DNA of 64,000 nt from Orbilia blumenaviensis (taxonomy: Eukaryota; Ascomycota; Orbiliomycetes; Orbiliales; Orbiliaceae). Below, piece by piece: positions 38,049 through 47,786 of the stretch. The stretch lies in contig JAVHNS010000006.1 in the NCBI GenBank assembly GCA_036872755.1, forward strand, positions 1,860,001-1,924,000. The letters run 5' to 3'. Under the pieces are notes generated by a model, which ran no database searches, was not told the origin of the DNA, and saw only the letters and a program-made list of their open reading frames with translations. The translations under genes were made by a program, and so were the position numbers. How positions within the stretch are numbered: the first letter of the stretch is position 1; every line of letters starts with the position of its first letter.

Positions 38049-39812
38049 TCAAAATTCATCAGGGTTCGTGATCCTGCAATTCCAATGTTCCAGGCAGCAC
38101 TTGCAACCCCAATTTGGACGTACCTCCTCTATCCCTTCAATAAACTCTTCCCAGGATGTCTTTGTTATCCAATTTGACCGTGGTAGCTCCTCCCGATCGA
38201 GATACCAATTCCAGTACCTCCCTCGTTCACACTTCACCCCGACTCTATATTTACCATGGCGTGCATGGTCATCTTTCCAACTCCCTCTGATATCGACGGA
38301 GAGATAGCACTCTTTTTCAGGCTCTTTATTCGTTAGAAAATCCATCGCAAAGACCCTAAGGTCTAAATCCCCCTTCAATTGTGTCAAGAAATTGATCATA
38401 TACTGTCTAGTCATGGTATGACGTATTGTAAGGATACCGACCACCTTTCTCAGCGTGGCTTTGTTGGCAACTAGGAACTCGGTGAGAGCCTTGATCGTAA
38501 TTCCCGCCCTATGAAGCTCCAAATTCTGCAAATTCGGTAGTACTGCCATCTGCGGAAACGGAAAACTAGGTTTACATAGATCCGAATTCACATCCAATAC
38601 CCTCGTGAGATACAGATCCTTGACATTTCGTATGACTTTCATGAAGAGCTGCGAAACATCCTGTTCGCTGGTGTATTCCACCATCCAGTCTAGAGCTATG
38701 CAAATGTCGAGGCGTGAGAGGTTTGCATAGGTATCTGTAAACGCCTTGACGTCGGATGAGTAGTGTCCCTCGTTTGGAACACATGGTCGAAACGTTAACC
38801 CGTCGATTCCCTTGTACCATCGTCCGAATGACCAAAGCGGGACACAGTCGACACCTCCATGCCAACCCAGTCCGTCCATGCGGATCTCAGATATACGGCA
38901 CCCAGCAAGAGCGGCGCAGAATAATATACCTGGATAGCCGTGCGCAAGAGTAAGCCCATAGTTATGTTCGTGGCTATTTTGAAACCAGTCGTGCCATGGT
39001 AATTCCTCCACTATAGGATTCTTCTTAAGCAATTCCGCGAGGGTCGGGTTGAACGCCTTCCAGACTGTTGAAGTGTATGCTTTGTTTTCTTGCTGTCGAG
39101 ATTTGTCTTTGAAGGTGATAATGCTGAGGTTCGGGAGAAGCCTGAAGGTTCCGATTACAGACTGGAAGAAATCAAAGGGCTCTTCCGATCTTCCTTTGCC
39201 TTTCCAAAACTTTGAGTTTGCAGTTTCCGGGCTGAAATTAGTGCTTAATATCGAGTATATCTCGGAGCGTCTGGTGAAGGAGAAGTCGTCTATATCTGGC
39301 TCGGTTTCCGCGACAGCTTCCACCCACACCGGAGTAATCGTTTTACCACTGCCACTATTCCGAAGAACTTTGTCCGCAATTTTCCTGAAAGGTCTTGTAT
39401 ATTTATTCCCAAAATGAAAGGGATTTTTATTTCGATAGTCATAGTAGAATTTTAATAACTTCAACCGAGTCGGCCCCGGATATTTCATTATCTGACTATC
39501 AAACTCACCGCTTGGGATTGGAACAACATGCGGATTAGAGAGATCGATGATTACATGTTTGATGCGGTTCCGTTTCTCAAGCGGAAGAGACGCAAGCCGC
39601 TCTAGCCTTATTAACTCATAAGGGTGCTTGAAAATAGTCCGTTGCGACTGGATTTCCTCCAAGCGCGTTGGTGGGATCTTGGAAGCTAAGGCAGTGGAAA
39701 CAAGCCGTAGGCTTTGGATGTCATCGTTAGACTGGAGGTGCTCGCATATCCCGTAAATAATATCATACGGGAGTCCTTGGAGAGTAGTTATAGATTCGTT
39801 TTCGGACTGCAT
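38049..39812 (-). CDS. F-box-type hypothetical protein
   Basis: A single exon for 587 aa. Residues ~12-50 (LQGLPYDIIYGICEHL, then LRLVSTALASKIPPTR) fit a fungal F-box: a short L-P-x-D/E-I-I motif followed by L-R-L-V. The rest contains loosely repeated Leu-rich segments, for example LSRLDICIALDWM, VKDLYLTRVLDVN and LPNLQNLELHRAGITIKALT, that could form a solenoid, and a Trp-rich C-terminus with CKCCLEHWNCRI. Such proteins may recruit targets to SCF ubiquitin ligases, but many fungal members are lineage-specific and have no known substrate. No intron, signal peptide or membrane segment is seen. Converges with the glucosidase II gene (171 bp apart). Confidence 0.72.
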   Translation of the reverse strand: MQSENESITTLQGLPYDIIYGICEHLQSNDDIQSLRLVSTALASKIPPTRLEEIQSQRTIFKHPYELIRLERLASLPLEKRNRIKHVIIDLSNPHVVPIPSGEFDSQIMKYPGPTRLKLLKFYYDYRNKNPFHFGNKYTRPFRKIADKVLRNSGSGKTITPVWVEAVAETEPDIDDFSFTRRSEIYSILSTNFSPETANSKFWKGKGRSEEPFDFFQSVIGTFRLLPNLSIITFKDKSRQQENKAYTSTVWKAFNPTLAELLKKNPIVEELPWHDWFQNSHEHNYGLTLAHGYPGILFCAALAGCRISEIRMDGLGWHGGVDCVPLWSFGRWYKGIDGLTFRPCVPNEGHYSSDVKAFTDTYANLSRLDICIALDWMVEYTSEQDVSQLFMKVIRNVKDLYLTRVLDVNSDLCKPSFPFPQMAVLPNLQNLELHRAGITIKALTEFLVANKATLRKVVGILTIRHTMTRQYMINFLTQLKGDLDLRVFAMDFLTNKEPEKECYLSVDIRGSWKDDHARHGKYRVGVKCERGRYWNWYLDREELPRSNWITKTSWEEFIEGIEEVRPNWGCKCCLEHWNCRITNPDEF

Positions 39813-40238
39813 TTCGATTTAAGGGACTTAATTGATTTTATTCCTTGGGTTCCCGGCACCCGTTTCTTATATATAATTAACCAGAGTATAGGTATATATA
39901 TATACTTGGCGCTACGTATTTTTAAGAAGAGGATTTGGAGTCCAGTTCGCGCGTGTGAATGACCACGACTCGGGACTTCTCAGGACCCTGAGTTTGTCCC
40001 GTGGGGGCTAACCGAATCAGTTGACACCAATTATTCAAGCGAGAAACGTCTGCGCAGGTGCATTGACTTTGATCTATATACACAAACTACTCCTGGATAC
40101 ATAACGCCGTGCCCCCCAAAAATAGCCAATCTCCAAATTAATTAAATCATACCGTATCATTCGTCTCCAGAAACGAAAAAAGGGAATCCGATCAACCAAA
40201 GGCCCTAGTCCATAATTAAATATTTATCAACCCTTCAC
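39813..40238. other. intergenic
   Basis: AT-rich, with a TATATATATATA stretch at 39893-39904 upstream of the F-box gene and the 3' flank of the small Cys-rich gene. No further feature was seen. Confidence 0.45.
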
Positions 40239-40508
40239 TCAACAGCAATCCAAGCAGTCGCAATCCCAGTCCCAGTCCCTTGCCATATCGACACAACAAC
40301 CAATGCACGCGCACTGGCAGAACAAGTACGTAAGAGCCCATTTCCAGCATCCATGGCAGTCACAGCATCCGAGACCGCCATTTTCTTCGCTTTTTTCTTC
40401 AGGAGGGAATGTAGGTTGTGTTTCAAGCACTGTAGGCTCGAGCTTCTTTTCATAGCTCATGGGCGACTCGACTGTCGGGGAGGAGACTTCGTAGGTTGTG
40501 GATGCCAT
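40239..40508 (-). CDS. small Cys-rich protein (89 aa)
   Basis: A single open frame of 89 aa from the first good ATG at 40508; the frame is open for 20 codons before it, without a better context. The N-terminal half is acidic and polar (SSPTVESPMSYEKKLEP, PPEEKSEENGG). The last ~42 residues hold 13 cysteines, mostly in CC, CxC and CxxC spacing (GCCDCHGCWKWALTYL, FCQCACIGCC, CDCLDCC), interleaved with Trp and hydrophobic residues. The pattern resembles C-terminal cysteine-rich membrane modules such as CYSTM, or a metal-binding tail; family assignment is not certain. No signal peptide is visible. The ORF is short, so its reality rests on the marked residue bias and the ATG. Confidence 0.55.
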   Translation of the reverse strand: MASTTYEVSSPTVESPMSYEKKLEPTVLETQPTFPPEEKSEENGGLGCCDCHGCWKWALTYLFCQCACIGCCVDMARDWDWDCDCLDCC

Positions 40509-42857
40509 TTTATGTGATGCTTGGCTTAAAGATATGAATAAATACGGTGGATGCGTTTGGATTCGCAATAAGGTAAGGATGCCTTATTTTTTTTTTGTAC
40601 GGACTCCAAAAAGACGTGTTCAACTTTCAAAGTTGCGACGCCAGGTAGTCGTTGGAGTTCCGGATCTACTGTCCGTGGGATCGACGCTAATCCGGACTCG
40701 TTTTGCTTGTTGAACAAAACCAAAGGTTTAAACCTTGTGTTGCGTCTTGGGTCGAAGGTTACACAGCGATATCGATTGATTAAGACAGTTTCTCAATTGA
40801 GATGGAAATTTTGCGAAATCGAGAGGTTCGGAATGATGTTAGCGAGTTTGAAGGGGGCTTATGGCTGGATGCTGGATGTGGATGTTGGAGAAAAGAAAAT
40901 GCACGCCCATCCGTCGGTGGCAATGGGGCTTTATATCTTTGCTCTGGCTGGTTGAAAGGGCCGGATAGTAGCCCCGCTGCCAATTCACTCGCAAATCTAC
41001 CTGCATTGGCTTGCTTAAGCTTGATCTTGTTTTTCTTCTTGTCACACATCGACAGCAATTGCTATTGGTGCCTGGTATTGTGATGTTCTTTTTTTTCCTC
41101 CTTTCCCTTCTGTATGACGAGAAGGGTGAAAAAGAACTCAGGATTGCAATATTCGGGCGCAATCGGGTTATGCACGTTACTTGCAAGGGCTCTAGCTATC
41201 TAGAGACGTGACCATCAAATTAAGTGAAGTCGAGTGGAAGCCCCAAGCAAGGGATTGCAATGCAAGCCGCGGGTGCAGATTTCATGTATGATCGTCACAG
41301 ATGCAGAGGGACAGGTGCAGCCCTAGTCCAGTGCGCGAGCTCATGGTGTGCTTGATTCCCACTTGTCCAACTCCCTTGGCCCGTGTCATTGGTATTGATT
41401 GACCGCTGTCAGTGGCATAATAACGCCAGCAAAAGAATGAAGGTGGCGTCGTATAATCTGCACAATAGAGAGTCCCGTGATAGCACTAGGAATTCAATGT
41501 GGGACCAAGCTAGGAAATGGTTTCTTTCAGAACCCCCATCATCCGTCTTGTCTGGGAGTATAAGAGAAGAAGGGTGTATAGGCATCCAATTCCATAAGAT
41601 AACCCTTCTGAATTGTAGTCCTTGCAGATAGGGTTTCTATTGCAGACATCAAAGATGATCTGCGACGCGAGGGGTGCCGATATTTTGGAACTCTGCCAGT
41701 CTGCCTCGTGCATAACGTCCGCGCAGCCTTAGTATTTTGGGAAACCACGAAAATCTGGTCTGTCGACCGATAATTTCGGAATGTTCCGAGTGAGATGTCT
41801 TCGTTTTCTCTTTCTCCTTGTGAGGATAAATATGTTTGTGATACGACGGAAACTCGGAGCCTTCGAATCACTTCAAAGATTTTTTCCACCGAGCCGTGTC
41901 CAAATTCGGTTGGGGATTCTACCCCTGTTTCCCGTATCGCTAGCCATTGGCTAAGCATGCAAGATCAACCGTAATAGCAAGATCACGATAAGCGACTGCC
42001 TGGCTGAATCTGTGAAAACCCGGCTCGTCCTTCCGTGGAGCTTGTATTTCTTGATGCTTCCTCCAGCTGAAGTTGGTCGATCTTGCGTGGCTTTTTTCAA
42101 TAAATTATTGTGATAATCCTTTCTTGATATGAAACGATTCCAAATCAGGCCCCAGTCCAACTAGGCCAAACTTCTGTGAAATTTCAAGGCGAGAGCCGAA
42201 AGTGGTAGGCCAGGCCGAGGGTCAGTGCGTCCGTGTGGTGGCTCGAACTGTTCTAGACCCAATTGATCAACCTCGGTCTGTTTATCGCGACATTTTGGAA
42301 GTAAAACGCTTTGCTCAGAGAACGATTTTTATGATCACGAGCGTGAATGTGGTGGGGGTTTTAATTCCGAGTTTATGATTTGCGTCCATTTGTATAGACT
42401 CTATTTTAATTTCTTTTCCTCTTTTTTTTCAATTTTCGTCTTTTCTTGGTTTTTTCTTGGTTTTTTCGTTTTTTTCCTCTTGGGGAATGATTCTTCGATA
42501 TATAAAGCGTAAGTCTGACCTGTGTTAGGTAATTCATGCAGTCTTGTTAATAAAACGCAAATCTGCTGTTGCATTTTGTTTCGCATATCGATTCAGGGAT
42601 TTGAACCGGAATGACGACAGTCGATATAATAGAAAAGTAGATGACGATGTTGGCAAAAGGATAAAGGAAGTAAAAAGACGGAAGAAGAAAAACATAAGGC
42701 GTAATAAAAAGAAAAACAAAAAATCATAGCTCTGTAGTGAAATTCGCGCGCCTAGGGTCATAAGTATAAATTTTTGTCGCGAATTGATATAAATAGATAG
42801 AGCCCAGGCCTTGGTCTCTGTGCTGGTTGTGTGTTTATGTGTTGAAATCGATAGAGC
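40509..42857. other. 2.3-kb intergenic stretch
   Basis: Promoter of the Cys-rich gene on the left. 42410-42480 is strongly T-rich and 42640-42725 is A/AAG-rich; the frames in them (42401-42586, 42534-42761, 42544-42729) give only Lys- or Phe-rich low-complexity peptides. Overlapping short frames at 40780-41186 and 41383-41958 have no recognisable content. No gene is supported. Confidence 0.4.
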
Positions 42858-43817
42858 CTATTGATATTCGCGCCTGGAGCCCAAGCCCGTGGAGTACCTT
42901 GCCGGTATTTCATCTGATCGCTCAGAAATCGAATCTGTTTCTTCTTGGATCGGACTTAACCTGCTCTCCGCTTTCGTAAGCCACTCAGGCGCTGGCTCGG
43001 AACTAGCTTCCACCACGACTGCCTTGGACTTTCCCTTGGAGCTGGACTTTCCCTTGGAGCTGGATTTTCCCTTGGAGCTGGACTTGCGATTCCGATTGGG
43101 ATCTTTCGGCTCCTTAGCCGGGAAGGATGGCTTCAACATCTCTTGCTCCTCCGGGGGGAGCCAATGCCATAGCGGTAAAGAGGGGCACGGTCGTAAACTT
43201 TGTCTCCTCAACAGCTTTTCCTTCCCTTCCAACCATCGAATCAAATTCTTACTTTCTTTGCTGCCTCTGATCCACGCATACTTCAGCCGGGATTGCCAAG
43301 TCGTCAAGTAATAGCCAGCCGTCAAATCCTCCAGATATAGGATTGGCTTATGCCCCATGAAAGCACGGATCCCTAATTCCGCAAGACGTATAGGTGCCTT
43401 GAAGTAGTAGAAGAAGCCTACTACAGGTCGGAAATAAACCACATACCAAATGTCATCGCGGGCAATACGTTGCGCGTCCTCCACATCATCTAGGAACGGA
43501 TCCCAATCGATATCCTTCATCTCGACACGTTTCCATCTTGCCTTGGAAAGGTGGTCTTGATGTGAGTAAGAGTATTTAATTGTGATGATGTGCTTTGTGC
43601 GGATGTTATATAGTGCAGCTGGGCGTCTCCCTAAGTGTGGTGCTATCGTACAGTTGAAATATTGATTTTCTTTATTCAGGACGATACCGAGATCGTTATC
43701 TTTAAGCCTTGTTAGTTTCGGGAGGGTATGTCGACCTGTGAGAGAAACATCCTTGACTCCATACAAAACAATATCGAATCTTGGGTATATATCCCGATCT
43801 TCTATGTAATTCTCCAT
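42858..43817 (-). CDS. hypothetical protein with SSSKGK tandem repeats (319 aa)
   Basis: A single exon, 319 aa, not a family I recognise. Residues 1-225 look folded and are rich in aromatic and basic residues (DIVLYGVKDVSL, WYVVYFRPVVGFFYYFKAP, YAWIRGSKESKNLIRWLEGK), ending in a WHWLPPEEQEML segment. Residues ~247-264 are three copies of SSSKGK, encoded by three near-identical 18-bp units, after which comes a polar acidic tail. A hydrophobic, Phe/Tyr-rich patch at ~128-145 could be buried or membrane-associated, but no clear transmembrane helix is present. Flanking DNA is AT-rich on the right. It may be a lineage-specific gene. Confidence 0.6.
   Translation of the reverse strand: MENYIEDRDIYPRFDIVLYGVKDVSLTGRHTLPKLTRLKDNDLGIVLNKENQYFNCTIAPHLGRRPAALYNIRTKHIITIKYSYSHQDHLSKARWKRVEMKDIDWDPFLDDVEDAQRIARDDIWYVVYFRPVVGFFYYFKAPIRLAELGIRAFMGHKPILYLEDLTAGYYLTTWQSRLKYAWIRGSKESKNLIRWLEGKEKLLRRQSLRPCPSLPLWHWLPPEEQEMLKPSFPAKEPKDPNRNRKSSSKGKSSSKGKSSSKGKSKAVVVEASSEPAPEWLTKAESRLSPIQEETDSISERSDEIPARYSTGLGSRREYQ
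43026..43079 (-). repeat. three 18-bp coding repeats (SSSKGK)
   Basis: Units at 43026-43043, 43044-43061 and 43062-43079; the first two are identical and the third has one C-to-T change. In-frame within the hypothetical gene. Confidence 0.9.
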
Positions 43818-45201
43818 GTGTGCTTAATGGTATAGCCGAGTATATCGATATGGCTACAGAGCTCCAAGGCTCGACTTGTTGGTTGGTGGTTTAGTTGACG
43901 TCGGGGAGATGGGTGTCCCGAATTCCCCGGCCGAAGTTAAAGGGTAGGAATACAGTAACTGTACGCGTCCAGACGGCTCCCAGTTTACCAGCGTCACATT
44001 AAGCTTACTTGTATGCAAGCTACAACGGGGCGGGGCTGAACATTTTAAAGTTGCTCTAGCTGTACGCGTATACTGTCGAGAATAAATGAGAAATTTTGCC
44101 CCATCTTCTAATATATATTGCATTATGCATCAAGTCTACGAATCGACCGTCTATCCAAGTCTGAGGGCTTATCAATTGCCAGACCTTGTTGAGACAATTG
44201 TCTTATGCGAGGGAAATCGAACGAACTGTAAAGATCTACGTTCATGATCTACTATCTAGGAATTAATCGATTTAGGCGCCTGTAGCGCCGCCAACTTGTC
44301 CATATTCATCTTTCTGCTTTAATATACTAGGTAGACATTACCACAGATTTGAGATCATTTTTTTGTTTCGCGCCCCACCTTTCGCACAGAGTGATATAAC
44401 CTACCTTTAAATTTCCCATACAGTCCTAGTTTCAGGCTCTAGTCTGTTACCAACGAGACCACATATCGCCTAGATTTGATTCGAAGCTATCTAGCCTAGT
44501 ATCGTTAACCGGGCTAAACAAATATTATTCCTGAAACAGAATTTGCATATTCGTGAATTCATGGAAGTAGGCCCTGCCGATAGGCTTAGCTAGCAATCAC
44601 AACTAATTGACGGCACAGGCCGGGAAGTATACTTAGGTAGATAGAAACCATATATAACTTTTACTTTTTACATTGCCAGTCTACTCGTAACCTGTTGGCC
44701 CACCCGCAAAGTTACAAATTTAGTACATGTATATAAATTCTACTATATATACTGTTGTAATTGTATCGATTCTACATGATACCACCATCATACAACTCCA
44801 AGACGACCAACTCAGTTCCCGACTACTAAAGCGCCTTTAAATGTAAAGAGACATAAGAAGGTGCGGTATACAAAACTAACATAATGCAATGACTAGAGGA
44901 TTCCATGCTATTGCTAAGCTGAGCGTTCTATCTAGGAAATACCTGTGTATCCAGGTTCACATGGTGCAAAATAATTTATATATACCTAGGTATATACCTT
45001 ATATATCTCACTTAGTGCGGAAGGTTTGCGTACGAGGCAATATATATCTGGGTAATTACAGTAGTGTATTAAGTTATTAATAAATTGACCGATGGATTCT
45101 AAAAAAGAATACTGAAACTACCATTGTTTAAAGGTCCTTATATACATGAGTGTCGTCCATACAATTGTGAACCGTCTATAAAGATGAGGATTGAGTGCCA
45201 A

Positions 45202-45238
45202 GGCGGCGTTGAGTGCGCTTTTGTTCACTCAACGCGCC
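45202..45238. repeat. imperfect palindrome containing CGCGCCAA
   Basis: Left arm 45202-45215 (GGCGGCGTTGAGTG) and right arm 45226-45238 (CACTCAACGCGCC) pair with one unpaired base around a 10-nt loop. The right side continues into AAG, giving the CGCGCCAAG motif shared with the palindrome at 45639. Confidence 0.75.
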
Positions 45239-45638
45239 AAGCAAACTTAACGGCCAAATGTATTATCAGAACAACACATCTGCAAACGGTCCGGTTTTGG
45301 TCTGATTTACTCCCAAACTCGTCTTCCGGATATTTATACAGTAAATCTCTTCTGTAAACTGAACCCAGAGCCAAAACACACTCATGTTTGACACGCCAAG
45401 ACATACCTAGTATGGCTGGTCGTGACAAAAAATTTGCTTATATTTAAACTTAATTTATTATATTATCAGTAACTAGAAACAAATTTGAAAAATTTATGTT
45501 AGGGTCTTACTAAAAATATTAAGGAACAGTATATTTTTTTTGGATTTCTATTAGTAATTTTTTGGTGTAGGGCGGTGCCAAGGGTTACTTAGAACCCGAC
45601 TTAACAATCGTGCATTACAAACACTGTTGGATGTACTA

Positions 45639-45684
45639 CGTCTTGGCGCGTGTAGTACCTTGGCATACTACACGCGCCAAGACG
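45639..45684. repeat. perfect 19-bp inverted repeat, 8-nt loop
   Basis: Arms at 45639-45657 (CGTCTTGGCGCGTGTAGTA) and 45666-45684 are exact reverse complements; the loop is 45658-45665. It would form a stable hairpin or cruciform in otherwise AT-rich DNA. It shares CTTGGCGCGT with the palindrome at 45202-45238. Confidence 0.92.
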
Positions 45685-45924
45685 CACCGGTACCACAAAC
45701 CCGGCTTCAGAAAGAGTCCACTGTTTAATGCTAAACGTCCCTTATATATATAAAGACCTTCGAACGATAGCAGTTTTAGAATTCTTTTTAAACCCCATCG
45801 ATCAACTTATCAATATATAATATACAATACAAGCTGTTTACCATTTTTACCTCTAAACTTAATAGCCCCTGTTAAGAGTTACACTATTTGATATCTTTAT
45901 ATTCAACCTTTTACCATCAAAAAA

Positions 45925-45933
45925 ATGATCTGA
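45925..45933 (+). promoter_or_regulatory. minimal upstream ORF (ATG ATC TGA)
   Basis: An ATG-codon-stop unit ends 16 nt before the metalloprotease ATG. If it lies in the transcript, it could lower or tune translation of the main frame. Confidence 0.35.
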
Positions 45934-45949
45934 GTGCACGATCAATACA

Positions 45950-46648
45950 ATGTGCACTCTGAACTTAAATCGTACCTTTCCCTCCTCGCAATGCGGAAGC
46001 CAATCCACGGCTTTGGCCCCACGGTATAATTGCAAAACTCAGCAACGCCCGGACTCTGGGTTACTGGCGATTCAACTGGGCCTTAGAAACCGCATTCCTC
46101 TCTTCCAAAAAGACACAACAGTCACCTATTACTGCGACTCCGACTCATTCAAACCCCAAGAAAATGGAGATTATATCGCAGCATGTTTCGAGGCCGCCAC
46201 CCACCTCTGGGAGTCCATTCCTGTCCGATTCAAAAGTGTAGATACTCCAGAAGCCGCCTTCTTCTGCATTCGAATGTCTAAAAGAAATTCAAGATCCACC
46301 CTCGCAACGTCATTTTTCCCAAACAGTAGCTCTCGTTTGCGCGTAGTTAGGATCTATCCGCGGATTTTTCAGCATCGCGATGCCATAGTTGGAGTACTCG
46401 CCCATGAGATCGGCCATATCCTCGGGCTACGCCACGAGTTCGCACCAGAGGAGGAACAGCATGTACCGTCACTTTGCTTTGGACCCCGCAACCCCGATTC
46501 TATCATGAATTACTTTGAGAATCCGCTGGCGATGGCCGTGCAAGCCTCAGACACCGAGTTCCTAAAAGAGTTCTATGAGCAGGCAGTATCATATGGTGGA
46601 TGGTATCAAGGATTCCGTATTCGTTTCGTCGATCCAAATATTACTTAA
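45950..46648 (+). CDS. metzincin-type zinc metalloprotease (232 aa)
   Basis: A single exon, 232 aa, ATG at 45950. The zinc site HEIGHILGLRHE (residues ~159-170) matches HExxHxxGxxH, in which three His bind zinc and the Glu is the general base. About 25 residues later, SIMNYF is a Met-turn of the metzincin clan. Before it, TVTYYCDSDSF and a VRFKSVDTPEAAFFCIRMS strand fit the N-terminal half of such a domain. The length fits a bare catalytic domain with no prodomain. No convincing signal peptide is seen at this start, so it is either cytosolic, exported unconventionally, or missing an upstream exon. Family within the metzincins (astacin-, matrixin- or fungal M43-like) cannot be fixed by eye. 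A two-codon upstream ORF precedes it. Confidence 0.8.
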   Translation: MCTLNLNRTFPSSQCGSQSTALAPRYNCKTQQRPDSGLLAIQLGLRNRIPLFQKDTTVTYYCDSDSFKPQENGDYIAACFEAATHLWESIPVRFKSVDTPEAAFFCIRMSKRNSRSTLATSFFPNSSSRLRVVRIYPRIFQHRDAIVGVLAHEIGHILGLRHEFAPEEEQHVPSLCFGPRNPDSIMNYFENPLAMAVQASDTEFLKEFYEQAVSYGGWYQGFRIRFVDPNIT

Positions 46649-47786
46649 CATCGATCGATACGTGTGGGCCCTGTCAGAGTTAATAGGAAGGTAATATTTA
46701 CATATTCACTACATATGTGTATATATATTGTAATTGCTAACCGTATGAATAGGCTTTTCTTTTTATATAATATACGTAGCTGATTTCGTAAACTAGCCCT
46801 AACGAAGCAGAGCACTTCGTTCAACCAGTAAATACCACACAGACAACACAAAATTCTATGGCAACCTTTGTTCAGATTCTGCGAGCGGTAAAGATTTAGC
46901 ATCTGCAGCCCTGTACCTATTACGATATATATACCCTTATTTACCATCCAGTTAAACCTTCAGTTTATTCTATCATTGGGGTAGTTACGAATAGATCTAA
47001 AATTGTTGACTATAGTCCAACTCCAGCGTCCCACTCCGTACATTTAAGCTTTTCCCTCACGTAACATTGAGACACCCTACCTTAGCGAACGTTTGTTCCT
47101 TTCCTTATTGAGAATAGGTCTAATTAGGCTTAAGCTAGGTCAAAAGCTTGAGCTTGTTCCATGACCAGAAAATCCTATCACCCTTTCCTCGGTAACTAGC
47201 CTGATGATTAGATACGCCTGGAGTGGTACAGGCGTGGTAACATAGCCTGAAACCTGGGTAGACACCGTGTTGTCTGGTTCCAACGAGACCAGGTAGATAG
47301 GATTGCTAACCGCGTGGTGCCGTCAAAAGGTCAGATAAAATCCTCCATTACCTCCAGCGTATACTGGGAGGAAGCGCCGCGCAGGACCTGTAATATACTT
47401 TAGGAAAACCTTATCCAATAGCCCATGAACGAGGAGTTGTGTAAATGGGCAGCGGCAGGGCTAATCCCATTTCGTTCTATTCTTCCAGATTAAATGTTCA
47501 GCCCTGCGCCTGCAAATTTAAGATTTGCTCTCGCAGAAATTCTCCCCTGCAGCTAGCTACAGCTGGCGATGGCAAAAAAAAGATGCCATCTAGCGTGTCA
47601 GCAATCTGGAAATGGGGGTAACTGGAGGGCTTGAAAATCTCTCTCTTTTCTAGGAGTCGATCCTCCTGAATTCATGGAGATCTTGTTTTCATTTCTATCC
47701 CTCTCGTTCAATTTTTTCATCCAGAGTTGTGAAGCTTGCGAATTCGATCTCTGGGCGAACAACACATTCATTACCCCTTTCTCAAA
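46649..47786. other. intergenic, AT-rich
   Basis: Contains one copy of a 28-bp dispersed repeat (46786-46813). A minus-strand frame at 46645-46947 has no recognisable domain. The right part leads into the GH16 gene. Confidence 0.45.
46786..46813. repeat. dispersed 28-bp repeat, copy A
   Basis: Shares 24 of 28 positions with 55710-55737; all four differences are transitions. Lies 138 bp after the metalloprotease stop codon. Confidence 0.6.

Larger units (their letters stand above)
43818..45949. other. AT-rich intergenic stretch with palindromes
   Basis: Strikingly AT-rich with many stop codons in all frames; the few short frames (43854-44123, 44889-45080, 45124-45357) have no recognisable content. 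The notable structure is a cluster of G+C-rich palindromes at 45202-45238 and 45639-45684 (listed separately). TATATA-type sequence near 45745-45760 may serve the metalloprotease gene. Confidence 0.5.

Noticed and set aside
42585..42625. GGTTCAAATCC on the minus strand, a perfect tRNA B-box match
   Set aside because: The flanks do not form a T-stem and no A-box or acceptor stem can be placed upstream.
42401..42761. Lys- and Phe-rich short frames
   Set aside because: Low-complexity T-rich and A-rich DNA that is open on both strands.
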